From CAXMQZ01 sp963719055 (GTDB lineage Bacteria > Acidobacteriota > Thermoanaerobaculia > Multivoradales > JAHEKO01), in the NCBI GenBank assembly GCA_963719055.1, contig CAVRAU010000001.1:1-64000 (forward strand): 64,000 nucleotides of DNA. The letters are read 5' to 3'. Positions 1 through 9,400 of this stretch are shown here, one piece after another. Both the position numbers and the translations under genes were made by a program. The stretch's first letter is position 1, and every line of letters begins with the position of its first letter. The notes below the pieces were generated by a model. That model ran no database searches. It was not told where the DNA came from and saw only the letters and a program-made list of their open reading frames with translations.

Positions 1-1599
1 AATCTCCGCCAGATTCTGAACAAGACCCGCAAGAAGCAGCAACCGGTGCCGGTCGGAGTGGCTCTCTTCGTCGCTTCACAAATCGCCGACGCGCTCGACT
101 ACGCACACCGCAGCAAGGATTTCGACGATGCAGAGCTCGGTCTGGTGCACCGCGACGTCTCTCCTCAGAATGTGCTGATCAGTTTCGAAGGAGATATCAA
201 GCTCTGCGATTTCGGCATCGCCAAGGCGGTCTCCAAGATCAGCACCACGCAAATGGGAGCGCTCAAAGGCAAGCTCCAGTACATGTCGCCAGAGCAAGCC
301 TGGGGCAAATCCATCGACCACCGTTCCGATCTGTTTTCCCTGGGGATCTTGCTCTACGAGATGCTCACCGGGGAGAGACTGTTCAGCGGCGAAAGCGAGA
401 TGGCCGTGCTGGAGGCAGTTCGGGAAGCCGATGTCGGCACCCAGATCATCCAGTCACCCGACATCCCGGCCGGGGTCAAAGGCGTGCTGTTGAGAACTCT
501 GGCTAAAGAGCCGGATGACCGATTCGAGTCCGCTGCCGACCTCCAGCGTGGTCTGGAAGAGCTTCTCAAGGACGAGAGTCCCGCGCCTGGACCCAAGAGC
601 CTGGCCGCCTTCGTGCGTGAGCTTCTGGATATGCAGGACGAGCTGCCGGAGCCGATCGACAAGGAAGAGCCCGAACCCCGGATCGAGGTCGCCGAAGAAC
701 AAGAGTGGGTACCAGAGTCTTCCGACACCGAAGAAGAGGACGAGACCACACCCTGGCTCCGCCGCATCCTGACTCGACTCCTGCCGGTCATCCTGGTGGT
801 CGGCGTCGGTGGAGGGATCATCGCGGGTCTGATGCAGAAGGAGGCCCCGGTGACCCCCTCGCCGTCCAAACAGAGTCCCGCTGTGGCCAAGCTTGCCGTC
901 CTCGACCCCAGGGGCACCGACGAAGCGACCGCAGTCGATCCGCAGGGGCAGCCACCCCCTACATCGGTCGCAGCCGATCCGACCCCTGCTCCCCCTACCC
1001 AACCACAAACCCGAGATCCCGAACCCGAACCCGTCACAGCCGCAGAACCGCCGGTGGCGGAGGCAAAGCCCGAGGAGACAGCGCCCGATCCCGCCCCGGA
1101 AGCCATCCCGGGTGCAACCGACCCCGAGCTCGAACGTCAGGTGAAGGAGGATCTCGAGCGGGTGCAGGAGCTCATGGCAACGCCAGCAGACTCGCCACCA
1201 GTGGCGCCGCCGGCCGACCAACCCATGACGCTGGAGTCGCTTTGGAGCGACGCAACCGCGGCGGACGAGACCCCGGACGACTCAGAAGCCGAGGCCCAAC
1301 TCGACGGCCCGGTGCAGCCCGGACCCGGCGTAGTCGAGCCTCAAGTTCTGGAATTCGAGCGACCCGAATACACCGATGCCGCCCGACAGGCGGGTGTCGA
1401 AGGAACCATTCGGGTATCCGTGCTCGTCGGCGAGAATGGGCGCGCTCTCGAAGTCCGACTGATCCAAGGTCTCGACTCACAGCTCGGCCTCGAGGAGGCC
1501 CTGATCGAGGCCGCCCGCAACGCCGTATACCAACCCGCCAGTAAGGACGGCACGCCTGTCAAGATGTGGTACCAGGTGGCGGTCCTCTTCCAACCCTGA
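1..1599 (+). CDS. Ser/Thr protein kinase with C-terminal TonB-like domain (5' end outside window)
   Basis: This is the C-terminal 532 residues of a eukaryote-type (Hanks) kinase; the P-loop and VAIK lysine lie upstream of the window. The catalytic loop HRDVSPQN is near residue 50 and LCDFGIAK near residue 75; both are intact. They are followed by the SPEQ activation-loop end and the C-lobe. After a Glu-rich linker there is one membrane segment (LLPVILVVGVGGG, around residue 260). Then comes a long Pro/Ala/Glu-rich stretch and a last ~90 residues matching the TonB C-terminal fold (PEYTDAARQAGVEGTIRVSV). The kinase would be cytoplasmic and the TonB-like domain periplasmic. Substrate unknown. 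The frame is open from base 1. Confidence 0.9.
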   Translation, partial: NLRQILNKTRKKQQPVPVGVALFVASQIADALDYAHRSKDFDDAELGLVHRDVSPQNVLISFEGDIKLCDFGIAKAVSKISTTQMGALKGKLQYMSPEQAWGKSIDHRSDLFSLGILLYEMLTGERLFSGESEMAVLEAVREADVGTQIIQSPDIPAGVKGVLLRTLAKEPDDRFESAADLQRGLEELLKDESPAPGPKSLAAFVRELLDMQDELPEPIDKEEPEPRIEVAEEQEWVPESSDTEEEDETTPWLRRILTRLLPVILVVGVGGGIIAGLMQKEAPVTPSPSKQSPAVAKLAVLDPRGTDEATAVDPQGQPPPTSVAADPTPAPPTQPQTRDPEPEPVTAAEPPVAEAKPEETAPDPAPEAIPGATDPELERQVKEDLERVQELMATPADSPPVAPPADQPMTLESLWSDATAADETPDDSEAEAQLDGPVQPGPGVVEPQVLEFERPEYTDAARQAGVEGTIRVSVLVGENGRALEVRLIQGLDSQLGLEEALIEAARNAVYQPASKDGTPVKMWYQVAVLFQP

Positions 1600-1651
1600 C
1601 AAAGAAAGACTCCCAAACAACGGAAAAAGAGATAGATTATGGAGGAGATCG

Positions 1652-1888
1652 ATGACACTGAGTGACGAGCATCGCAAGTTTTACGAGCAATCTCTTGATG
1701 TCACCAAGAAAGAGGTTGATGAATTGGATCAGCAGATCGCTGCGGAGCTCGCCAAGGTGAAAGATCGCCTGACCGAGCTGCAAAAAGCCAAGAAGGCGAC
1801 CTTGCAGATGTACGCGGCGGCCTGCGCGCGACTGGGCGTTCCGAACGATCTCGCTGACGCGGATCAGGAAACTCCCAGCATCGGCTAA
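1652..1888 (+). CDS. Small coiled-coil protein, unknown function
   Basis: A 78-residue, mostly helical, charged protein. Residues 15-50 are rich in Glu, Lys, Leu and Gln in a heptad-like pattern (DELDQQIAAELAKVKDRL), so a short coiled coil is likely. The start is supported by GGAGGAG about 6 bases upstream. It lies 52 bases after the kinase-TonB gene and 46 bases before the ACT gene on the same strand, so co-transcription is plausible. I do not recognise a family. It has no signal peptide or membrane segment. Confidence 0.6.
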   Translation: MTLSDEHRKFYEQSLDVTKKEVDELDQQIAAELAKVKDRLTELQKAKKATLQMYAAACARLGVPNDLADADQETPSIG

Positions 1889-1934
1889 CGCCCGGGGTCC
1901 TGAGGGCCACCGCGGCATGCCAAAGGAGGAAAGG

Positions 1935-2348
1935 ATGGCCAGCCGCATTCGTAGCGTCGAGTACTTCCATGCGACGGTCAAGGACCGACCCGGAGAGGCC
2001 TATCTGCTGCTCTCCCACCTCGCCGGCTCGGGAGTCAATCTCTTGGCCTTCAGCGCCGTGCCGGCGGGCATCGAGCACACCCAGCTCATGCTCTTCCCAG
2101 AGAGCGTGGAAGCGCTCCTGCGAACAGCAGCCAGCGCTGGGCTCGTTCTCTCAGGACCTCAGCATGCGATCTTGATTCAGGGCGACGATGAACTCGGCGC
2201 GCTGGCCGAAGTCCATCGCAAGCTCTCCGATGGTCGGGTGAACGTCTACGCCTCCACTGGCGTCGCCGACGGTCAGGGTGGCTTTGGGTATGTGTTGTTT
2301 CTGAGATCCGAGGACACCAATCGCGCGTCCGCCATCCTCGGAGTCTAG
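1935..2348 (+). CDS. Tandem ACT-domain protein
   Basis: A 137-residue cytosolic protein with two ACT-like beta-alpha-beta halves. The first starts with FHATVKDRPGEAYLLLSHLA, the pattern of an ACT ligand-binding domain. The second (HAILIQGDDELGALAEVHRK) has the same shape. ACT domains bind amino acids and control enzymes or regulators; no catalytic domain is attached here. I chose the ATG at 1935 because AAAGGAGG sits 5 bases upstream of it; an in-frame ATG at 1917 would place that Shine-Dalgarno inside the coding region. The ligand is unknown. Confidence 0.7.
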   Translation: MASRIRSVEYFHATVKDRPGEAYLLLSHLAGSGVNLLAFSAVPAGIEHTQLMLFPESVEALLRTAASAGLVLSGPQHAILIQGDDELGALAEVHRKLSDGRVNVYASTGVADGQGGFGYVLFLRSEDTNRASAILGV

Positions 2349-2410
2349 GAACCGGACCCCTGCCGACCCTGTCATCCAGTCGGCCCGCGTGACAGCTAAG
2401 AGGACGGAGT

Positions 2411-2429
2411 CGGCACTCTTGGGGTGCCG
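2411..2429 (+). terminator. Hairpin downstream of the ACT gene
   Basis: CGGCAC, a 7-base loop and GTGCCG form a perfect 6-bp stem 62 bases after the ACT stop. There is no U-tract after it, so it may be an RNA-processing or rho-dependent end rather than an intrinsic terminator. Confidence 0.3.
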
Positions 2430-2475
2430 CAATGGCCTTGCCGTGGCAAGAAAGCTCGCCAGCAGCACAACTTGT

Positions 2476-2489
2476 TGACAAATTTGTCA
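2476..2489. promoter_or_regulatory. 14-bp perfect palindrome, candidate protein-binding site
   Basis: TGACAAATTTGTCA is a perfect 14-bp palindrome in the gene-free region. Its centre is about 150 bases upstream of the start predicted for the sigma-54-like promoter at 2609-2624. That is the usual distance for an enhancer-binding protein site. The link between the two is inference. Confidence 0.4.
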
Positions 2490-2608
2490 CCGTTTGAGGC
2501 CATCTCTTGCCGCAGTGTGGCAATTCTGGCGCCCCTGCATCCACCAGCGGCCAAGATCCCGTCAATCGCGCATAGCTTTTTCAAGGATTTCCGCCCTCCC
2601 CAAGCTCT

Positions 2609-2624
2609 TGGCATGGTACTTGCT
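2609..2624 (+). promoter_or_regulatory. Sigma-54-type promoter (-24/-12)
   Basis: TGGCATG-GTAC-TTGCT matches the sigma-54 consensus TGGCACG-N4-TTGCW with one mismatch and the exact -24/-12 spacing. Predicted transcription start is near 2636 on the plus strand. No gene follows on that strand before the convergent transferase gene, and no sigma-54 activator gene is in the window. Confidence 0.45.
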
Positions 2625-2635
2625 AACTAATAGGG

Positions 2636-2728
2636 GCGTGACATTCCGAGCAAACCTCACACGATATCTTCACTTATCCCACCCCAACCCATAACCCGCC
2701 GGTGCCGGCCTCCCCGCTCAGGAGGCCG
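2636..2728 (+). ncRNA. Candidate small RNA from the sigma-54-like promoter
   Basis: Inference only. The interval runs from the predicted sigma-54 start to the base of the hairpin at 2706-2728, about 93 nucleotides. No coding frame longer than a GTG-started 18-codon one is present in it. Such an RNA could also run on as antisense to the 3' end of the phosphopantetheinyl transferase gene. Confidence 0.2.
2706..2728. terminator. Hairpin between convergent genes
   Basis: CGGCCTCC and GGAGGCCG form a perfect 8-bp stem around the 7-base loop 2714-2720. On the plus strand a C/T-rich tract follows rather than a clean U-run. The position between two convergent genes fits a shared transcription stop. 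Confidence 0.4.
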
Positions 2729-2762
2729 TCACCTTCCCCCCCCCTTCTTCTACCTCTGATCG

Positions 2763-3449
2763 TCATCGGTCCACAGGACAGTGGCGTTCAGGATCTGACG
2801 TTACCGTCAATAGCCAGTCGTGTTCTCGACGCCACCAGACCTTGAACTCTCTGTCATCCGGGTGATGGTGGACGAGAAAGGGCTGCCATCCCCCTGGACT
2901 CACCAGGGGAAACGAGCGCACCGTCAACGACCGGGTATCGACGTTCAACCCGAGGCCCAGCAGCTTGAGGACGCTCTCCTTGGCACTCCACAATCCATTG
3001 GCCATCAGAGCCTTCATCTCGGCCCCACCTTCCTCGATCAGGGTCCGTTCAGAAGGCGTGAAATAGTCCTCGACAAAGGCCTCACTCCGATCCTCGAGCC
3101 ACTCCAGGTCGCACCCCAGGGAACCCGTCTTGGCCACCACACAAAGAGCCGCCCCCGCGCGGTGGCTCAACGAGATGGCAACCGGTAAAGGCTCTCCTGC
3201 CAGGAGGGTTTGGGGAGCCCCCGCAGGCGTCGGCAAGACCTCGAGTTCGGCAAGATCCTGGATATCCAGACGGAGCTCGGGTGCCCGGACCACGGTTTGC
3301 TTGGCTGTCCACCGACCCAATAGCCAGTCCGATCGGCGTTTTGCCCATCGCAGGGTGGCCAGGTGCTGCCGTTCAGCGGGACCCAGCCAGTCCAGCCCGC
3401 GAGGCACCTCGGCCGCCTGCTGAAAGAGGCAGCTCGGTCCCTGTTTCAC
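2763..3449 (-). CDS. 4'-phosphopantetheinyl transferase, Sfp type
   Basis: A 228-residue enzyme that would move the 4'-phosphopantetheine arm from coenzyme A onto carrier proteins. Family motifs are all present: SLSHR near residue 95, the Mg-binding GCDLEWLE near 112, and WSAKESVLK near 153, with the acidic residues and lysine intact. Length fits the Sfp/Gsp family. It starts with GTG, 13 bases after the stop of the giant PKS and on the same strand, so it is very likely the dedicated activating enzyme for that PKS's three carrier domains. Confidence 0.92.
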   Translation of the reverse strand: MKQGPSCLFQQAAEVPRGLDWLGPAERQHLATLRWAKRRSDWLLGRWTAKQTVVRAPELRLDIQDLAELEVLPTPAGAPQTLLAGEPLPVAISLSHRAGAALCVVAKTGSLGCDLEWLEDRSEAFVEDYFTPSERTLIEEGGAEMKALMANGLWSAKESVLKLLGLGLNVDTRSLTVRSFPLVSPGGWQPFLVHHHPDDREFKVWWRREHDWLLTVTSDPERHCPVDR

Positions 3450-3462
3450 GAGTCGCGATCTC

Positions 3463-6400
3463 TCAGGAAGACGTCTCAGCCTCGTTCCCTGCCAGGACTC
3501 GGCGGAGAACGGCCAGGGGTTCGGTATCCATCGTCATCGGTGACTCGATCGTCGCGTAGCCGCTCATTTCGAGCAGCACACCACCGGATTCATCCACCAC
3601 GGTCGCCGTGAAACTTCCAGTCTCGTCCTTCTCCACCAAGGCCAGCACGCCCGCGCGCTCGCCGATCGAGCCGAAGAACTTGATCTGCTTCACTCGCCTG
3701 GGAAGCCCGACACGATCCGCGCCGGCAAATTCGATCAAACCCGCTGTCTGAAAGCAGAGCTCCGCCAGACGGGGACCCGTGAGCGTATCTTGGTCCACCG
3801 GCTGATGATGAGGCGGCAGCATTGCCGGCAGTCGACCCACGACACGATCGCCGCTCGACCAGGCCGCGTCCAGTACCTGATAGGCCGGCCCATGAAAGTA
3901 GAGGTCGTAGATGACCCCCGGCTCCAGTATCTGGCCTGTCGGCACAGGCAGCTCCTCCAGAGACTCTGCGGCCCGTGGCTGTTTCGCCATTCGCACCCGA
4001 CCGGTGAAGTGCAGGGTCTCCTCCGTCCTTTCCCCCTTGGCCAAGGACCTCCGACCGATCAATCGGCAGTCAGCCACCAACCCGTCACCGGCGGATCGGA
4101 TCACCGTTTGGACAAGCACTCTTCTCGGCTCGTCTCGATAGAACTTGAATGGCGCCAGGAACTCCACGTCTTCAATCCCGACAACGCTCCAGTCCGGGCA
4201 GGCGACCTGGGCGATCTCGGCAAACGCCTCGATCCCCATCACGCCGGGCAACACAGCCGTGCCGTCGATCCGGTGATCAAACAAGAAGGGCTGCTGGGTG
4301 GGATTCAATTCGACTTCGACCACCAGTCCATCATAGAGACCGAAGCTCCGGACACTGCCGAGCATCGGCCCGGTGAACCGAGCGCCCATCGCCTCGCCAT
4401 CCAGACCACCGGTCTCGTCCCACTCGTCGAGCAACCCTCCGAGGCTGCCGGCGACAACGATCTCTTCCCCTGGGCTGGCGGCGATCTCACGTCCAACGAT
4501 AGCGATACCGACCTCTGGCGGCACCATATCGATGCCGGCCTGTTCCATCATCTTCGGGATCGAGCCGCGGGAGGCCATCCCGATCTCCGCCCAGGCCGAC
4601 CAGTCGATAGCGATACCTCGTGTCTCCGGACGGATGGTGCGCAGATTCGAAGTCAGCTTGGCCAGCAGATCGTTGGCGGCACTGTAGTCGGTCTGACCAG
4701 CGTTGCCAAAGCGGCCAGCAATGGAAGTGAAGACTACCGTCGACCCGATAGGCATGTCGGCTGCCGATTTCATCAAATGAAACCAACCGTTGGCCTTGAC
4801 ATCAAAGATCAGATCGAACTCCCTGGCAGATTTGTCGGGCAACATATGGCTGATCTCGATCCCCGCGGCATGAATCAGCACATCGATCCGTCCATGGCTT
4901 GCCTGGATTTCCGCGACCACCTCGGCCACGGCCTGGGCATCGAGAAGATCCACCGAACGGTAGTGGCCTTCGCCACCGGCGTCCGTGACCGCGGCCAGAG
5001 CCGTGACCGCCGCCTGGGAGCGTTCCAGAGCGGCGAGACGCTTTTCCACGTTGGCGGGTGTGGCTTTTTCACCGCTTTCTTTGAGCCTCTCGAACAGCTG
5101 GCGCTTCAAGGCTTCCCGATCCGATAGATACAGCGCCAAATCGGGATCATCCGGAAAGGGCTCCGGTGTCAGATCGAGAAGGTAGAAATGGCCTGGCCAG
5201 CGATGTGCCAGATCGGCCACGATGGCTGAAACGATGCTGCCGGCAGCTCCGGTGACGACAAAGACCGGCTCCTCGGGCAGCTCGATTCCGGTGTCCAGGT
5301 CTTCCAAGGGCTTTGTTGCCAGCCCGACCGTCCATCGCTGGCCAGCGGCATATCCGACTTCCACGACGCCTGGGTCCTTCAGAGTCTCATCGATCAGGAC
5401 CGTCGCCGCTGCAGTGGAGCCCTCTTCGGCGGCGAAATCTACGACCTTGACCGTCGCCTGCGGGCGTTCGCGCTTGAAGGTCTTGGAGAAGCCGCTGACC
5501 GCGCCTCCCAGGGGAGACAAGGCCCCCTGTGAGTCATATCCATGACGCCCTCCCATTCGCGTCGCGGCAACCAGGAACGTACCTTCCTTGTCGAAAGAGT
5601 CGTAGAGCGTCTGCATGGTCGCATGCATCAACTTGATCCGCTGACCCAGGGCCCGAATCCAGTCTTCGGCATCGAGATCGGTGACCACACCCTCGCTGTC
5701 GAGCGCCGGCAGCCAATAGACTCCGTCGACACCTCCAGCCGCCATCCAGAGCTCCAGTTGCGGGCGAATCGCTTCGCGATCAGGGGACCCTTCCACCAGC
5801 AGAACCTCGGCACCCAATCGATTCAGGTTACGCGCCAGGGCCATACCGACTCCGCCCTCATCAGGCATCACCACGACTCGGCGTCCCTCTTAGACTACCG
5901 ATCGGAGTGTCCTGGCAAAGATCGAGAGCTGGCCGCGGTATCGCCACCGGCACGCGACGCGGAACGTCCCCCTGAACCGGTTCGGATCGCGCAGACTCGG
6001 CCTCCGCCTCGTCCCGAGGAGGCTCGGACGCCTCACCCGTCGACATATCGGGTCGCCGGTCATAGACGAACTGGATCGTATGCGCCAAGGTAGGAAAGTC
6101 TCGCAACTGCAGGTTGTCGTCACGAGGGATGTCCCATTCTTCCCGAATGGCCGCAAACATCTCCGCCTGCTTGACGGTATCGATGCCGAGATCCGCTTCC
6201 ATGTCCAGATCGAGATCCAGCATGTCTTGCGGGTAGCCGGTGAGCTCCGCCACCAATCCGAGGATTCGGCGAGCCACCGAATCGTCGCTCGGCGTCGCTG
6301 AGTCGCTCACAGGGGCCGAGGCGGCTCGATGGCTGCCGGCGCCGGCTCAGCGACAGACGGATCAGCAGCGGCTCTGCCATCTTGCAGGTCCGGGCGCCGG

Positions 6401-9400
6401 TCATAGACGAACTGGATCGAATGGGCCAGGGTCGGAAAGTCTCGCAGTTGCAGGTTGTCATCTCGGGGTATGTCCCATTCTTCCCGAATGGCCGCAAACA
6501 TCTCCGCCTGCTTGACGGTATCGATGCCGAGATCCGCTTCCATGTCCAGATCGAGATCCAGCATGTCTTGCGGGTAGCCGGTGAGCTCCGCCACCAATCC
6601 GAGGATTCGGCGAGCCACCGAATCGTCGCTCGGCGTCGCTGAGTCGCTCACAGGAGCCGAGGCTGGCTCGACGGCTGCCGGGGCTGCAGGGGCAGCAGGA
6701 CGCCTGGCTCCCCTTTAGGTCCGGTCGCCGATCGTAGACGAACTGGATCGTATGCGCCAAGGTAGGAAAGTCTCGCAGCTGCAGGTTGTCGTCACGGGGT
6801 ATGTCCCATTCTTCCCGAATGGCCGCAAACATCTCGGCCTGTTTGACGGTATCGATACCGAGGTCCGCTTCCATGTCCAGATCGAGGTCCAGCATGTCTT
6901 GCGGGTAGCCCGTCATCTCCGCCACCATCTCGAGAATGCGCCCGGCCACAGGATCTCGGGTGGTCGCCGCCGCAGGCGGACCCGCCGGCTCCGCGGTCGC
7001 TCGCACCTGCTCTGGAGCGGGGGGTTCGACCCGGCTCCTCGGCGCGGGGGCGACGGCGTCGACAGCGGCAACGGCCGCCAAAGCAGGGGGTCCTTGATCG
7101 CGGACCCGCAGAGTCCGCCGCTCGACCTCCACCTGGGCTGCTGGGTATCCGCTAGCGCGATTCAGCCAGCTCTGCCACCGCTCCTCGTCGGTGATCCGGA
7201 ATGCATACCCCAGCTCATCCAATCCTGGTCGACGACCTCGGTGGGAGGGGTGCAGCTGCAACAGCGACATGCTGATCTGTGAGCCGAATCCGGCCCCCAG
7301 ACGCAGCGCGTAACGGACGGGGTACTCGCCTCCACGGGATAGATGGAGGTCACCCAACTCCGGATCGATCTCCCTGATATTGGCCACCGGGGGGACCAGT
7401 CCGGTCTCCAGGGATTTGACCGCCAGTACCTCTTCCATGGCCACGGCCATGGGATGACCTGTATAGCCCTTGGTGTTGGCGATGACGATACTGTCCGCCG
7501 CGGCACCAAAGACGCGTCGCAGCGCAAAGATCTCGGCCTGGGCACTGCCTCCGCGAGCCGGTGTGTAGGTTTCGTGAGAGATGAACACCGTCTCCGCCGC
7601 CAGGTCGTGACGATCCAATCCCCACTTCGACTCGGCCTGCTGGATCAAGGTCTCCATGACCTGCGAGATATGCTCGACGTCCAGCCGGGTGCCGTGAAAG
7701 GCGCTGTTGGCGGTGATCGTGCTCAGGACCTGACAGATGGGCTCCAGACCCCGCTCCTCGGCCGCGTCCAGGCTCTCTACCACCAGAGCGGCCGCGCCCA
7801 TGCCGATGATCATGCCGTGGCGACGCCGGTCGAAGGGGATGGCGGCATCTTCGACCTTCTCGTCGGTTGCCGCTGCACCCGAAGCCAGAAAACCCGCACC
7901 GATCCACTCGAGCACCTCGTCGCTGGTGACGTTGTCCGCCGAGATCACTACCACCCGCCGGCACCGCCCATTGCGTATCCAGTCCTCGGCCAAGCTGATG
8001 GCCTGTGTGCCGCTCGCGCAGGCGCCGTTGATCTGGGTATTCGGGCCCGCGCGCACCGATGAGCTCTGCGAACTGCGAGTGCCCCATGGAGAGGAGCTTG
8101 AATAGAAATCGACGTTCGAAGGTGTAGGGGTTGGCCTCCATCTCGGCTAGCAGGGCCTCGATGCGCTCCTGAAGCTGCAAAGGCACGCTGCTGCCGTTGC
8201 CACCACCATCGATGCTGTCGCGGAGATGGGTCAACTCGTCCAGCAGTCGACGTCGAGCCTGGTCCTTGTAGTGTTTCCTCGCTTCCGAAGCGAAGAAGTC
8301 GACCCCGGGGAACGCACAAGCGAAGATGATGCCGGTGTCATCCCGCAGCTCCTCTGGCAGTCCCCAACTGGCGGGAAGTTGCGTGCCCGTGGTCGTGGTC
8401 TTGTAGCGTCGCACCAGCGGAATTCCGGCGTCCCGGAGCGCATCCAGACCGGCGCCGATGGCGAGTTGGGTGACGATATCCAGAGCCGCCTCCCGATCCG
8501 CCGGATACCCGAACTCCTCCACCAGATCGAGCTCGCCAGCGCGCGCGGCCAACTTGATGACATCGCCGATGTCGTCGATGGTCTCGAAATGCGGCCCCCC
8601 CTGCTCGCTCTTGACCAGACGGGTGATGTTCTTGTTCGCCATTCTCTGGCGGATCTCTCCAGGAATGGGTCGTATGAATTGCTGCCCGGAGAGCAGCCGT
8701 GCAGCGTTGCCATCGTCGAACACCCGCTCGGTCCCCGGTAGGCCGAGCGAGGCCCCGGTGATGACCACTGGCGACACCGGCGCCGCGGGTCGCCCCCCTG
8801 AATACAGCTCCATCCCCCGCTCCAGGACATCGGCAAACATCTTGCCGAGTTGCAGGTAGGTATTGCCCTCGGCATCCATTGAACCGCTTTCCAAGGATGT
8901 AGAAGCCGCCGGCGGTGGCGATGGAGATGGCGCCGGCACTGACCGCAGCTCCATTGGCTGATCCGGCTGAGCTCGAACTCGAGTGTCGGTGTCCTCCATA
9001 CCCACACCCACTCCCGATGCCCAGAGGCCACACAGGGCCTGGTTGAAGGACTTGAGATCGCCCAGTCGCGGATGGTTGGTGGACAAGGCCAAGACGTCCT
9101 CACGATTCTGGAAGACACCTCGTACCATCCCTTGCAGGGCACGCCTGGGACCCATCTCGACGAAGATTCGAGCGCCGGCACGATACAGGGTCTCCAGGCC
9201 TTGAACGAACTGAACCGGCCGCGCGACCTGACGGGCCAACAAATCGATCATCTCCGGTTCGACTCCCGGACCCATAGGGTAGAACTCGCCCGTGACGTTC
9301 GACACGGTCGGCACGTTCGGCGGCTGCAGATCCATCTTCTCGAGCACCGAACGCAACGGACCACTGACAGGCGCCACGATGGCCGTATGGAAAGCGTGGC

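Larger units (their letters stand above)
2349..2762. other. Gene-free region with hairpins, palindrome and promoter-like motif
   Basis: This 414-base gap lies between the convergent ACT and phosphopantetheinyl transferase genes and is visibly less GC-rich in its middle than its surroundings. I see no convincing coding frame. It contains a hairpin (CGGCAC/GTGCCG, 2411-2429), an inverted repeat CTTGCC-GT-GGCAAG (2437-2450), a 14-bp palindrome (2476-2489), a sigma-54-like promoter (2609-2624) and a GC-rich hairpin (2706-2728). The promoter faces no gene on the plus strand, so a small RNA is one explanation. Confidence 0.5.

Noticed and set aside
2636..2694. 18-codon GTG-started frame downstream of the sigma-54-like promoter
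   Set aside because: No ribosome binding site and no recognisable peptide; too weak to call.
3790..5127. Long plus-strand open frame opposite the PKS KR/DH region
   Set aside because: It is the antisense of well-conserved KR and DH motifs in a GC-rich gene; His/Arg/Asp-rich composition and no recognisable domain.
6050..6960. CRISPR-like or satellite repeat
   Set aside because: The repeat unit encodes a carrier domain in frame; not a short direct repeat with spacers.
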